64,000 nt of DNA, from contig NZ_QKVK01000001.1 in assembly GCF_003234965.1 (NCBI RefSeq), positions 763,937-827,936 on the forward strand, given 5' to 3'. Both the position numbers and the translations under genes were made by a program. This document shows positions 34,155 to 43,347 of this stretch, piece after piece (position 1 is the first letter of the stretch; each line of letters begins with the position of its first letter). The notes below the pieces were generated by a model, which saw nothing but the letters and a program-made list of their open reading frames with translations, was not told the DNA's origin and did not search any database. The DNA is from Aestuariivirga litoralis (GTDB lineage: Bacteria; Pseudomonadota; Alphaproteobacteria; Rhizobiales; Aestuariivirgaceae).

Positions 34155-35198
34155 ATGCGTGTCGGAATCAACGGAATGGGCCGCATCGGCCGGCTGGCCC
34201 TGCGGGCAGCCCTCGGGGCAGCCGCGCGCGGCGATGATGACCCGCGCCGCGCAAACCGCCTCGAGGTCGTCCACCTCAACGAGATCAAGGGAGGCGCTGC
34301 CGCCACGGCCCATCTTCTCGAGTTCGATTCCGTCCAGGGCCGCTGGCGCGGCGGCATCGGCGCGGACGGCGAAGACACGATCCGCATCGGCGACCGAAGG
34401 CTTGGCTTCTCGGCCCATCCTGCTGCGGCCGACATTCCGTGGGGAGACCTCGGCGTCGACCTGGTGCTCGAATGCAGCGGCAAGTTCCTCAACCACGCCA
34501 CGCTCGACGGCCACCTGAAGCGCGGGGCCAAGAGGGTGGTCGTCGCCGCGCCGGTCAAGGAGCCCGACGTCCTCAACGTCGTGGTGGGCGTGAACCATCA
34601 CCTCTACGATCCGGCGAAGCATCCCATCGTCACGGCCGCCTCCTGCACCACCAACTGCCTTGCCCCCGTCGTCAAGGTCGTGCACGAGGCACTCGGCATC
34701 CGCCATGGGCAGATCACCACGATCCATGACCCGACCAACACCAATGTGGTGACCGACGCCCCGCACAAGGACCTGCGCCGCGCCCGCTCCGCCATGCTGT
34801 CGCTGCAGCCGACGACCACCGGCAGCGCCACGGCCATCGCCCTCATCTATCCGGAACTCAAGGGCAAGCTCGACGGCCATGCCGTGCGCGCCCCCGTGCT
34901 CAACGCGTCCCTCACCGACTGCGTGTTCGAACTGGCGCGCGCGACGACGAAGGAAGAGGTCAACGCCCTGTTCACCGAAGCCGCCCGGGGGCCGCTCGCC
35001 GGCATCCTCGGCTACGAACCGCGCCCGCTGGTGTCGATCGACTATGCCGGGGATACGCGCTCCTCCATCGTCGACGGGCTTTCGACACTGGTGACCGACG
35101 GCACGCTCCTCAAGGTCTATGCCTGGTACGACAACGAAATGGGCTATGCCTGCCGCATGGTCGATCTCGCCTGCCACATGCGCGTGGTGGGGATCTGA
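34155..35198 (+). CDS. ArsJ-associated glyceraldehyde-3-phosphate dehydrogenase
   Basis: A 347-residue GAPDH with NAD-binding [14 protein letters not shown], catalytic Cys in [12 protein letters not shown] and GNRxxH-equivalent helix residues. It lies directly before arsJ with a TGATG overlap. In such pairs the enzyme uses arsenate in place of phosphate to make 1-arseno-3-phosphoglycerate, the substrate of ArsJ. Insertions near residues 17-30 and 60-80 compared with glycolytic GAPDH agree with the ars-linked branch. It is unlikely to be the glycolytic copy. Confidence 0.92.
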   Translation: MRVGINGMGRIGRLALRAALGAAARGDDDPRRANRLEVVHLNEIKGGAAATAHLLEFDSVQGRWRGGIGADGEDTIRIGDRRLGFSAHPAAADIPWGDLGVDLVLECSGKFLNHATLDGHLKRGAKRVVVAAPVKEPDVLNVVVGVNHHLYDPAKHPIVTAASCTTNCLAPVVKVVHEALGIRHGQITTIHDPTNTNVVTDAPHKDLRRARSAMLSLQPTTTGSATAIALIYPELKGKLDGHAVRAPVLNASLTDCVFELARATTKEEVNALFTEAARGPLAGILGYEPRPLVSIDYAGDTRSSIVDGLSTLVTDGTLLKVYAWYDNEMGYACRMVDLACHMRVVGI

Positions 35199-36433
35199 TG
35201 ACGCCGGGGGCGCGCAACTACGCCATCGTCACCGCGGCCTACTGGGGGTTCACTCTCACCGACGGCGCGTTGCGCATGCTGGTGCTGCTGCACTTCTTCC
35301 ACCTGGGCTACTCGCCCTTCGTGCTGTCCTTCCTCTTCCTGCTCTATGAAGCGGCAGGCATTGCCGCCAACTTCATCGGCGGCTGGCTCGCCACGCGCTT
35401 CGGCATCACCCGCATGCTGACCGTCGGGCTCTCGACCCAGATCCTCGGCTTCCTCATCCTCTCCGCCCTGTCGCCCGATTGGACCGCCGCCGCCTCGGTG
35501 GCCTGGGTCGTCATGGCGCAGGGCATCTGCGGTGTCGCCAAGGACCTGACCAAGACGGCCTCGAAGTCCGCGATCAAGGTGGCCGAGAGGGAAGCCCGCG
35601 CGGAGGATTCCGAAGGCCGCCTGTTCCGCTGGGTCGCGTGGTTCACCGGCTCCAAGAACGCCATGAAGGGCCTGGGCTTCTTCCTCGGCGGCGTTCTCCT
35701 GCAGGTGCTGGGCTTCCGCCTTTCGCTCTGGCTCATGGCGCTGATGCTGGCGCTGGTACTCGTCGGCGTCATCCATTCGCTGCCGCCCATGATGGGAAAG
35801 AACAAGGCCAGTTCCTCGGCGCGGGAACTGTTCGGCAAGTCGAGGGGTGTCAACCTCCTGGCCGCGGCGCGCATCTTCCTGTTCGGGGCGCGCGACGTGT
35901 GGTTCGTCGTGGGCGTTCCGGTGTTCCTCTATGCCAATGGCTGGACCTTCACCATGGTCGGCGGCTTCATGGCGCTGTGGACCATCTTCTACGGCCTCAC
36001 CCAGGCCGCCGCCCCCGCCATCGTCAGGCGCAGCCCGGACGGCCTGTCGGCCGAGGTGCCTGCGGCCCGCCTGTGGTCCGCCCTGCTGGCGCTCGTCCCC
36101 GTCCTGATCATCCTGGCCCTGGCGGCCAATGGCCCGGTGCGGCCCGACATCATCCTGGTCGTCGGGCTTGCCGTGTTCGGGGCCGCCTTCGCCGTCAACT
36201 CCTCCGTCCACTCCTATCTTATCCTGGCCTATGCCGGATCGGAGAAGGCGGCGGAGGACGTGGGCTTCTACTATGCCGCCAATGCGGCAGGCCGTTTCGC
36301 CGGCACGCTGCTGTCCGGCCTGCTCTATCAGTGGGCCGGGCTCACGGCCTGCCTCGCCGGCTCCGCCCTCATGCTGGCCGCCTGCTTCGCGACCACGCTG
36401 CTGCTGCCGCTGTCGCCGCGCGACGGCAGCTAG
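35198..36433 (+). CDS. arsJ: Organoarsenical efflux MFS transporter ArsJ
   Basis: A 411-residue, 12-helix major facilitator protein that exports 1-arseno-3-phosphoglycerate, which then decays to arsenate outside. The N-terminus (NYAIVTAAYWGFTLTDGALRMLVLLHFF) and the LTKTASKSAIK cytosolic loop are features I associate with ArsJ. Its start overlaps the GAPDH stop, and the operon ends here, 4 bp before a convergent gene. Confidence 0.93.
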   Translation: MTPGARNYAIVTAAYWGFTLTDGALRMLVLLHFFHLGYSPFVLSFLFLLYEAAGIAANFIGGWLATRFGITRMLTVGLSTQILGFLILSALSPDWTAAASVAWVVMAQGICGVAKDLTKTASKSAIKVAEREARAEDSEGRLFRWVAWFTGSKNAMKGLGFFLGGVLLQVLGFRLSLWLMALMLALVLVGVIHSLPPMMGKNKASSSARELFGKSRGVNLLAAARIFLFGARDVWFVVGVPVFLYANGWTFTMVGGFMALWTIFYGLTQAAAPAIVRRSPDGLSAEVPAARLWSALLALVPVLIILALAANGPVRPDIILVVGLAVFGAAFAVNSSVHSYLILAYAGSEKAAEDVGFYYAANAAGRFAGTLLSGLLYQWAGLTACLAGSALMLAACFATTLLLPLSPRDGS

Positions 36434-36437
36434 CCGT

Positions 36438-36872
36438 TCAGTCCTTGCCGAGCTTGGGGCGGCTTTCCAGTTCGCGGACGATGAACACGCCATCCGCCTC
36501 CGCGCCGCTGCGGACGCCGAGCCTGGTGCCCCCGGCATGGGCAGCCAGCACCAGATGCGCCATGGCGTTCATGGCGAAGCCATCGGCGCTGTCGAAGCGG
36601 AAGCTCATCCGCTTGCCGTGGCGACCCTTGAGGCAGAACGTGAAGCCCTCCGGCCCGGCGCCGCTCTTCACCACCAGGCTCTCGACCTTGCCGACGAAGT
36701 CGAAACCGTGGTCGGGCCTTGCCGGCTTGTCAGCCCTGGAGCGTGCGGTCTTGGCCTTCGCCTTGGCCTTGCCCCCGGTCTTTTCGGCGGCCTTCTTCTT
36801 GGATTTCTTGCCGGGCTTCCCGGCCGTGATCACCACGGTCTCGGTGCTCTCGATCGTCTCGCTGTCGCTCAT
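36438..36872 (-). CDS. Hypothetical protein with Lys/Ala-rich N-terminus
   Basis: A 144-residue protein starting MSDSETIES at 36872. Residues about 20-50 are Lys/Ala/Gly-rich (KKSKKKAAEK, GGKAKAKAKTARSR), a nucleic-acid-binding-like stretch. The rest (about 58-140) looks like a compact alpha/beta domain (FVGKVESLVVKSG, FTFCLKGRHGKRMSFRFD, AMNAMAHLVLAAHAGG). I do not recognise the family. It is convergent with arsJ (4-bp gap) and divergent from the phosphoesterase gene, so it is its own unit. Confidence 0.7.
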   Translation of the reverse strand: MSDSETIESTETVVITAGKPGKKSKKKAAEKTGGKAKAKAKTARSRADKPARPDHGFDFVGKVESLVVKSGAGPEGFTFCLKGRHGKRMSFRFDSADGFAMNAMAHLVLAAHAGGTRLGVRSGAEADGVFIVRELESRPKLGKD

Positions 36873-37036
36873 CACACACTCCGTGCGGATGGCCTGGCTG
36901 CCTCCGCCCGCAATTCTAGAGCCAAAAGCATTGTCACAATCAACCGGAATAACGCGCCCGGTGGCGGGCCTTGCAGCGTCACAAAAGCTTTGCACAAATC
37001 AGGCCTAAGGGGGCGACGAGGCCACAAGGCAGAGAG

Positions 37037-37861
37037 ATGCTCGAGACCCCCACCACGCCCCGGCACTATCGCGCCATCTTCATCTCGGACCTTCACCTCG
37101 GCACCAGGCGGGCGCAGACGACGGCACTGCTCGACTTCCTGCGCGCCACCGAGTCGGACCAGCTCTACATCGTCGGCGACTTCATCGACAACTGGTCGCT
37201 GCGCAAGGCCTGGTACTGGGACCAGCAGCACAATGACGTGATCCAGAAGCTGCTGCGCAAGGCCCGCAAGGGCACCAAGCTCGTCTACATTCCGGGAAAC
37301 CACGACGAGAACTTCCGCAACTTCCTGAACCTGCGCTTCGGCCGCGTCGCGGTGCTCGAAGAGACCGTCCACATCACGGCGAGGGGTAAGCGCTACCTCG
37401 TGCTGCACGGCGACAAGTTCGACGGCGTGGTGCGCTTCGCGCCCTGGCTCGCGAAGCTGGGCGACACCGCCTACGAGGTGTCGATGGACCTCAACAAGGT
37501 GCTGAACGGCGCGCGGCGCTTCCTCCGCCTGCCCTACTGGTCGCTCTCCGCCTATCTCAAGAACCGGGTGAAGAAGGCCGTCGAGTTCATCTCGCATTTC
37601 GAGGAGGCGGTGGTGCGCGATGCCCGCGCGCGCAACTGCGACGGCGTCATCTGCGGTCACATCCACACTCCCGACGACCGCATGATCGACGGCATCCACT
37701 ACCTCAATGACGGCGACTGGGTGGAAAGCTGCACCGCCCTCGTCGAGCACCGGGACGGGAGCTTCGAGATCCTCAACTGGAACAATCCCCGCATCGCCCA
37801 GATCACGGAACAGACCCATGCGCATCCTGATCGTGACCGACGCCTGGTCCCCGCAGGTTAA
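37037..37861 (+). CDS. Metallophosphoesterase, LpxH-like UDP-2,3-diacylglucosamine diphosphatase
   Basis: A 274-residue calcineurin-type phosphoesterase with all metal-ligand motifs: ISDLHLGTRR, GDFIDNW, GNHDE, HGDKFD and GHIHTP. It resembles LpxH, which cleaves UDP-2,3-diacylglucosamine in lipid A synthesis. Because many alphaproteobacteria use LpxI instead, the substrate is not certain. MLETP at 37037 has GAGAG upstream. Its last 44 bp overlap the next gene, a glycosyltransferase, suggesting a shared envelope-lipid pathway. Confidence 0.85.
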   Translation: MLETPTTPRHYRAIFISDLHLGTRRAQTTALLDFLRATESDQLYIVGDFIDNWSLRKAWYWDQQHNDVIQKLLRKARKGTKLVYIPGNHDENFRNFLNLRFGRVAVLEETVHITARGKRYLVLHGDKFDGVVRFAPWLAKLGDTAYEVSMDLNKVLNGARRFLRLPYWSLSAYLKNRVKKAVEFISHFEEAVVRDARARNCDGVICGHIHTPDDRMIDGIHYLNDGDWVESCTALVEHRDGSFEILNWNNPRIAQITEQTHAHPDRDRRLVPAG

Positions 37862-38876
37862 CGGTGTCGTCCGAACCCTCAATGCCCTGATCTGCGAACT
37901 CCGGGCCAAGGGCCACGACGTCCGCACCATCAACCCCGAGGGCCGCCCGTCACGCCCTTTGCCGCTCTACCGCGAGATCACGCTCACCCACACCAGCGTG
38001 GCGGCGATGGAGGCCGAGATCGCCGCCATCGCGCCTGACGTCATCCACATCGCCACCGAGGGGCCGCTGGGCTGGACGGCGCGACGCGTCTGCCTGCGCG
38101 CGGGGCTGAAGTTCACCACGGGCTTCCACACGCGCTTTGCCGAATATGCCGCGGCGCGCATTCCGCTGCCCGGCGTGCTCAGCCTCGGCTGGCAGGTGCT
38201 GCGCCGCTTCCATGCGCCGAGCCAGGCGGTCATGGTGCCGACCAAGTCGATCGGCGCCGAACTCGACCGGCGCAACTTCACCAATGTGAAGATCTGGACG
38301 CGCGGCGTCGACCACGGCCTGTTCAGGCCCTACCCGCGCGACCACCTCGGCCTGCCGCGCCCCATCATCCTCTATGCCGGACGCCTGGCGGTGGAGAAAG
38401 GGATCGACGACTTCATCGCGCTCAGGGTGAAGGGCACCAAGGTGCTGGTCGGCGACGGCCCGGAACGCGCGCGCCTCGAGAAGCTGGCGCCCGAGGCCCG
38501 CTTCCTCGGCTTCCGCCACGGCGAGGATTATGCCCGCACCCATGCCGCCGCCGACGTCATGGTGTTTCCGAGCCGCACCGACACCTTCGGCCTCGTCATG
38601 CTGGAGGCCATGGCCTGCGGCACGCCGGTTGCCGCCTACAATGCGCCGAGCCCGCTCGATGTCGTCGACAACGGCGTCACCGGCATCATCGCCGGCCGGC
38701 TGGAGGATGCGGTGGAGCGCGCCCTCACGCTGGACCGCGGGGTGGTCGAGCAGGGCTCGCGCGCCTTCAGCTGGAAGACCTGCGCCGACCTGTTCGAATC
38801 CTGGCTCGTGCCCTGCGGCACCATCACGCCGCGCCGCCGCCGGCAGGGCCTGGCCTATGCCACGCTGCCGCGATGA
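37818..38876 (+). CDS. Family 4 glycosyltransferase
   Basis: A 352-residue GT-B enzyme. The N-terminal domain opens RILIVTDAWSPQVNGVVRTL, a start seen in GDP-mannose-dependent mannosyltransferases and SqdX-like lipid glycosyltransferases. The C-terminal donor domain has YAGRLAVEKGI, GDGPERARL and the EX7E-type segment FPSRTDTFGLVMLEAMACGT. Overlap with the phosphoesterase gene indicates coupling. Acceptor and sugar are unknown; a membrane lipid is likely. Confidence 0.9.
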   Translation: MRILIVTDAWSPQVNGVVRTLNALICELRAKGHDVRTINPEGRPSRPLPLYREITLTHTSVAAMEAEIAAIAPDVIHIATEGPLGWTARRVCLRAGLKFTTGFHTRFAEYAAARIPLPGVLSLGWQVLRRFHAPSQAVMVPTKSIGAELDRRNFTNVKIWTRGVDHGLFRPYPRDHLGLPRPIILYAGRLAVEKGIDDFIALRVKGTKVLVGDGPERARLEKLAPEARFLGFRHGEDYARTHAAADVMVFPSRTDTFGLVMLEAMACGTPVAAYNAPSPLDVVDNGVTGIIAGRLEDAVERALTLDRGVVEQGSRAFSWKTCADLFESWLVPCGTITPRRRRQGLAYATLPR

Positions 38877-38930
38877 CGGCGGAGCGACACCGTCATCCAA
38901 CCGTCAATCGCCCCGGGTAGCGGGAATTTC

Positions 38931-40112
38931 ATGTCTGTCATCGGATTCGCCTGCCTGGGCCTTGCCACCGCGGCCCTCGCCATCCAGATCATCTCGAGCG
39001 TCATCGCCATGTGGCGCTGCCGCAGGAACCGCCCCGCCGCAGCGCCGCGGCACCGCCCGCCCATCACCGTGGTGCGCCCGCTGTGCGGGCTCGAGCCCTT
39101 CTCGCGCCAGACGCTGGGCTCGAGCTTCGCCATCGCCTACCCGGACTACGAGATCCTGTTCTGCGTGGCAGATGCCGCCGACCCGGTACTCCCTCTCGTG
39201 CGCAGCCTCCTGGCAGAGCACGAGGGCCGCGCCGCCCGCCTGCTCATCGGCGAGGATGCGATCGGCGCCAACCCCAAGCTCAACAACATGGCCAAGGGCT
39301 TCCACCAGTCGAGCCACGCCCATGTCGTCTTCGTCGACAGCAACGTGCTCACCCCGCCGGACTATCTCGACCAGCTGGTCGCGGCCCTCGAGGCCGGTGC
39401 CGGCATGGTGTCCGCACCGCCGGTGGGCCTCGCACCTGACGGCTTCTGGGCCGAGCTCGAATGCGCCTTCCTCAATTCCTACCAGGCGCGCATGCAATAT
39501 GCGGTGGACACGCTGGGCCGCGGCTTCGCCCAGGGCAAGACGCTGTTCTTCCGCCGCGCCGACCTCGACCATGGCGGCTTCGCGCAGCTCGCCTCGGAAC
39601 CCGCCGAGGATGCCGCCGCCACCCGCATGATGCGCGCCAGGTGCCAGCGAATCCGCCTCGCCGGTCCTTTCCCGCAGCTCGTCGGCCCGCGCAGCGCCCG
39701 CCAGGTGTGGAAGCGCCAGGTGCGCTGGGCGCGGCTGCGGCGCGCCAGCTTCCCGCTGTTCTTCGCGCCCGAGGTGCTGGCGGGCAGCCTGCCGCCGCTC
39801 GCGGCCCTGCTCGCGGGGCTTCACCTCCTCGGCCTCGCCGCGCCGCTCGCCGCGCCGCTCTTCCTCGCGCTGTGGTACGCGCCGGAACTGCTGCTGCTGC
39901 GCATCGCCGGCTGGCCGCGTTCCATCGCCGCCATCCTGCTGCGTGATGCACTGCTGCCCGTCGTCTTCATCGCCGGCTGCGCCGGCTCGCGCTTCGAATG
40001 GCACGGCAAGGCGATGACGGCAGCGCGCGCGCCGGCCCCGGCGCCGCGCTTCGCGCGCATGCATCCGAAGCTCATCTGGGCAAGGCTCGCCAGCCGCAAC
40101 CCCTTCGCCTGA
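38931..40112 (+). CDS. Ceramide glucosyltransferase-like family 2 glycosyltransferase (HpnI-like)
   Basis: A 393-residue membrane-anchored GT-A enzyme: N-terminal helix (about 5-27), RPPITVVRPLCGLEP, the metal-binding FVDSNVL, the acceptor-site aspartates, and QVRWARLRR (a Q/RxxRW-type motif), then two to three C-terminal helices. Relatives are ceramide glucosyltransferases and HpnI, which adds N-acetylglucosamine to bacteriohopanetetrol. No hopanoid gene is near, so the acceptor stays open. Confidence 0.87.
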   Translation: MSVIGFACLGLATAALAIQIISSVIAMWRCRRNRPAAAPRHRPPITVVRPLCGLEPFSRQTLGSSFAIAYPDYEILFCVADAADPVLPLVRSLLAEHEGRAARLLIGEDAIGANPKLNNMAKGFHQSSHAHVVFVDSNVLTPPDYLDQLVAALEAGAGMVSAPPVGLAPDGFWAELECAFLNSYQARMQYAVDTLGRGFAQGKTLFFRRADLDHGGFAQLASEPAEDAAATRMMRARCQRIRLAGPFPQLVGPRSARQVWKRQVRWARLRRASFPLFFAPEVLAGSLPPLAALLAGLHLLGLAAPLAAPLFLALWYAPELLLLRIAGWPRSIAAILLRDALLPVVFIAGCAGSRFEWHGKAMTAARAPAPAPRFARMHPKLIWARLASRNPFA

Positions 40113-40208
40113 TGCGGGGTGGCGCGGCACCTGCCGCGGTCACTGGCCCGGCGCGTGGCTTTGGGCTAACCTCACCCGACGACAGGCAGCACGGCGAGGC
40201 AGGACGGG

Positions 40209-42059
40209 GTGAACGGGCAGGCTGACCACCAGGCAGACGCCATCGCAGCGGTCGCGGAGGAGGCCGCAGCGGCCACCGGCCACGACCGCCACCGCCTGCT
40301 CGACATGCTGCTCGCCATCCAGGAGCGCTGCCGCTGGATTCCACCCGCCGCGGTGGAGCGCCTCGCCGCCAGCCTCGGCCTCACCCCGGTCTTCATCAGG
40401 GGTGTCGCCAGCTTCTATTCCTTCCTGTCGCTCGAACCGAAGGGCAAGGTCATCATCCGGCTGTGCGATGACATCATCGACCGCCATGCCGGCCTCGACG
40501 CCGTGCTCGCCGCCGTCACGGACGAGCTTGGCATCAGCGCTGGGGAGACCACCGCCGATGGCGCCGTGTCTCTCGAGGTGACGCCCTGCATCGGCCTCTG
40601 CGACCAGGCGCCGGCGGCCATGGTCAACGACATCGTGCTCACCTCCCTCACGCCCGAGACGGCCCGCCACGCAGCCCGCCACCTGAAGGCGGGCAAGCCG
40701 CTCCATGATCTCGTCAGCCCGCACTTCGCGGGCCTGACCCCGCAGCAACGCGTGCATGCGCAGGTGGCGAGCAACATCCGCGCGCCCGGCGCGGTGCTGC
40801 TGGGCGAGGTGCCGCGCGAGGCGGGGCTGCGCCGTGCGGCGACCATGGAACCGCGGGCGATCATTGCCGCCATCATCGCCAGCGGCCTCCGGGGCTGCGG
40901 CGGTGCGGGCTTCGCCACCGGCCGCAAATGGGAGATGGCGGCACGCGAGGAGGCCTCGCGCCGCGTCGTCATCTGCAACGCCGACGAGGGCGAGCCCGGC
41001 ACCTTCAAGGACCGCGTGCTGCTCACCGAAAGGCCGCACCTGCTGTTCGAGGGCATGACGATTGCCGCCCGCGCCATCGGCGCAGCCGAGGGCATCCTCT
41101 ATCTGCGCGGCGAATACGTCTACCTGCGCGACCATCTGGAGGCGGTGCTGGCCGAGCGCCGCGCCGCGGGCCTGCTGGGCCACGCGATCCTCGGCTGCGG
41201 GGGCTTCGACTTCGACATCCGCCTGCAGCTTGGCGCCGGGGCCTATGTCTGCGGCGAGGAAGGCGCCCTCATCAGCTCCTGCGAGGGGCTGCGCGGCGAA
41301 CCGAAGACGCGCCCGCCCTTCCCCGTGCAGCGCGGCTATCTGGGTTTCCCCACCGTGGTGAACAATGTCGAGACGCTGTGCCACGCCGCGCGCATCCTCG
41401 ACCTCGGTCCGGACTGGTACTTCGCCATGGGCACGGCGGGAAGCCACGGCACCAAGCTGTTCAGCGTATCGGGTGATTGCCGCGCGCCGGGCGTCTATGA
41501 ACTGCCCTATGGCATCACCGTAGGCGAACTCCTGGCGCTCGCCGGGGCGGAGGACGCGGCGGCCGTCCAGGTCGGCGGTCCCAGCGGCGTGATGATCGGG
41601 CGCGACAGCTTCCACCGCCGCCTGGGCTTCGACGACCTCGCCACCGGTGGCGCCATCATCGTGTTCAACGGCAGCCGCAACATCCTCGAGATCGTCGACT
41701 ACTACCTCGCCTTCTTCGTGCACGAGAGCTGCGGCTACTGCACGCCCTGCCGGGTGGGCAACGTGTTCCTGCGCCAGGCCATCGCCAAGTTCCGCCACGG
41801 CCACGCCAGCGCCGAGGACGTGGAGGAACTCCGCACCCTCTCCGCCACCATCATCGAAACCAGCCGCTGCGGGCTCGGCACCACCTCGCCCAACCCCGTG
41901 CTGTCGACGCTCAGCCATTTCCCGCTGGTCTATGCCGCCGTCACCCGGCCGGCGCAGGACGGCCAGCAAGCGAGCTTCGACATCCAGTCGGCAATCGAGA
42001 CGGCGCGCGGCATCGCGAGGCGGCGCTCCTTCGTCTATGACCGGGACTTCAGCCAATGA
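40209..42059 (+). CDS. hoxF: NAD-reducing hydrogenase diaphorase subunit HoxF
   Basis: The 616-residue NAD(H)-binding subunit of a soluble bidirectional [NiFe] hydrogenase. Residues 1 to about 165 form a HoxE/NuoE-like domain. Its cluster region shows LCDDIID and CIGLC: three cysteines, with Asp at the place of the second. The NuoF-like part has FMN/NADH sites (GLRGCGGAGFATGRKWE, NADEGEPGTFKDR, GAYVCGEEGALI) and [4Fe-4S] ligands SCGYCTPC plus RCGLGT. Fusion of the E and F parts matches the Cupriavidus-type enzyme. It starts at GTG 40209; no suitable ATG is available upstream of the domain. First gene of hoxFUYHW. Confidence 0.93.
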   Translation: MNGQADHQADAIAAVAEEAAAATGHDRHRLLDMLLAIQERCRWIPPAAVERLAASLGLTPVFIRGVASFYSFLSLEPKGKVIIRLCDDIIDRHAGLDAVLAAVTDELGISAGETTADGAVSLEVTPCIGLCDQAPAAMVNDIVLTSLTPETARHAARHLKAGKPLHDLVSPHFAGLTPQQRVHAQVASNIRAPGAVLLGEVPREAGLRRAATMEPRAIIAAIIASGLRGCGGAGFATGRKWEMAAREEASRRVVICNADEGEPGTFKDRVLLTERPHLLFEGMTIAARAIGAAEGILYLRGEYVYLRDHLEAVLAERRAAGLLGHAILGCGGFDFDIRLQLGAGAYVCGEEGALISSCEGLRGEPKTRPPFPVQRGYLGFPTVVNNVETLCHAARILDLGPDWYFAMGTAGSHGTKLFSVSGDCRAPGVYELPYGITVGELLALAGAEDAAAVQVGGPSGVMIGRDSFHRRLGFDDLATGGAIIVFNGSRNILEIVDYYLAFFVHESCGYCTPCRVGNVFLRQAIAKFRHGHASAEDVEELRTLSATIIETSRCGLGTTSPNPVLSTLSHFPLVYAAVTRPAQDGQQASFDIQSAIETARGIARRRSFVYDRDFSQ

Positions 42060-42772
42060 CCGACAAGGACTTCACCTTCACCATCGACGGCGCCAGCGTC
42101 ACGGCGCAGCCCGGCCAGACCATCATGGAGGCGGCGGATGCGGCGGGGATCTACATCCCGCGCCTCTGCGACCATGAAGGCCTGCGCCACCAGGGCTCCT
42201 GCCGGGTCTGCACGGTGAAGGCGGCGGGCCGCAGCGTGGCCGCCTGCACCCAGCCGGCCGCCCCGGGCCTCGTTGTCGAAAGCGAGACGCCGCACATCCA
42301 GGCGATGCGGAAGAGCCTCGTCGAGATGCTGTTCCACGAGGGCAACCACATCTGCCCGGTCTGCGAGGCGAGCGGCAATTGCGAGCTGCAGGCCATGGCC
42401 TATCGCCTCGGCATGGTGGAGCCGACGAAGCTCCCCTATCTCGAGCCCACCCGGCCGGTCGATGCCAGCCACCCCGGCATCGCGCTCGATACCAACCGCT
42501 GCATCAGCTGCGGCCGCTGCATCCGCGCCTCGGAGGATGTCGATCACAAGGGCGTCTTCGGCTATTGCGGCCGCGGCATCCACCGCCGCATCACGGTCAA
42601 TGGCGAGGACCTCGCCCACACCGACGCCGCGGTGAGCGACCACGCGATCTCCGGCGGCGTCTGCCCGGTGGGCTGCATCATCGTCAAGCGCGTCGGCTTC
42701 CGCCTGCCCATCGGCGCGCGCGCGTTCGACCGCCAGATCATCGGCGAGGCGATCGAGGAGAAGCGCCGGTGA
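42056..42772 (+). CDS. hoxU: NAD-reducing hydrogenase subunit HoxU
   Basis: The 238-residue electron-wire subunit, like the N-terminal part of NuoG. The [2Fe-2S] domain ligands are in CDHEGLRHQGSCRVC and ACTQPA. A His/Cys3 cluster follows in HEGNHICPVCEASGNC, then [4Fe-4S] ligands CISCGRC and the later CPVGC. It links HoxF to HoxY. Start ATG overlaps hoxF by 4 bp, and its stop overlaps the GTG of hoxY. Confidence 0.94.
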   Translation: MTDKDFTFTIDGASVTAQPGQTIMEAADAAGIYIPRLCDHEGLRHQGSCRVCTVKAAGRSVAACTQPAAPGLVVESETPHIQAMRKSLVEMLFHEGNHICPVCEASGNCELQAMAYRLGMVEPTKLPYLEPTRPVDASHPGIALDTNRCISCGRCIRASEDVDHKGVFGYCGRGIHRRITVNGEDLAHTDAAVSDHAISGGVCPVGCIIVKRVGFRLPIGARAFDRQIIGEAIEEKRR

Positions 42773-43338
42773 CTGCGCCGCGCAAGGCCCGCGTCGCCAC
42801 CGTGTCGCTCGCCGGCTGCTTCGGCTGCCACATGGCGCTGCTCGACATCGACCTCCGCCTCGTCGAGCTGCTGAAGCACGTGGAGTTCGACCGCTCGCCG
42901 CTGAACGACCTCAAGCACTTCACGCAGCGCTGCGACATCGGCATCATCGAGGGCGGCTGCTGCAACGAGGAGAACGTCCATGTGCTGCAGGACTTCCGCC
43001 GCAACTGCGACGTGCTGATCGCACTCGGGCAATGCGCCATCACCGGCGGGCTTCCCGCCATGCGCAACGCCATCATGCATTCCGACGACCCGCTGCGCGA
43101 ATGCCTGGAGGAGGCCTATGTGCTGAGCCCCTATGTCGAGAACGCCACCCACGTCATTCCCAACGACCCCGCCCTGCCGCTGCTCCTCGACAAGGTCTAT
43201 CCATGCTCGGCGGTGGTGAAGATCGACCACCAGATCCCCGGCTGCGCACCCTCGGGCGACATCATCTACGAGACGCTGGTGCAGCTGCTGGCGGGGAAGT
43301 TCGAGGGCTTCGACCCGCACATCGTCCACTTCGACTGA
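42769..43338 (+). CDS. hoxY: NAD-reducing hydrogenase small subunit HoxY
   Basis: A 189-residue hydrogenase small subunit holding the proximal [4Fe-4S] cluster next to the NiFe site. Ligand motifs are AGCFGCHM, GGCCNEEN, LGQCAITGG and GCAPSGD. It has no signal peptide and lacks the extra clusters of membrane hydrogenases, fitting a cytosolic group 3d enzyme. The start is GTG 42769 (GTGA overlap with hoxU). Confidence 0.94.
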   Translation: MTAPRKARVATVSLAGCFGCHMALLDIDLRLVELLKHVEFDRSPLNDLKHFTQRCDIGIIEGGCCNEENVHVLQDFRRNCDVLIALGQCAITGGLPAMRNAIMHSDDPLRECLEEAYVLSPYVENATHVIPNDPALPLLLDKVYPCSAVVKIDHQIPGCAPSGDIIYETLVQLLAGKFEGFDPHIVHFD

Positions 43339-43347
43339 GAGCCCGCC

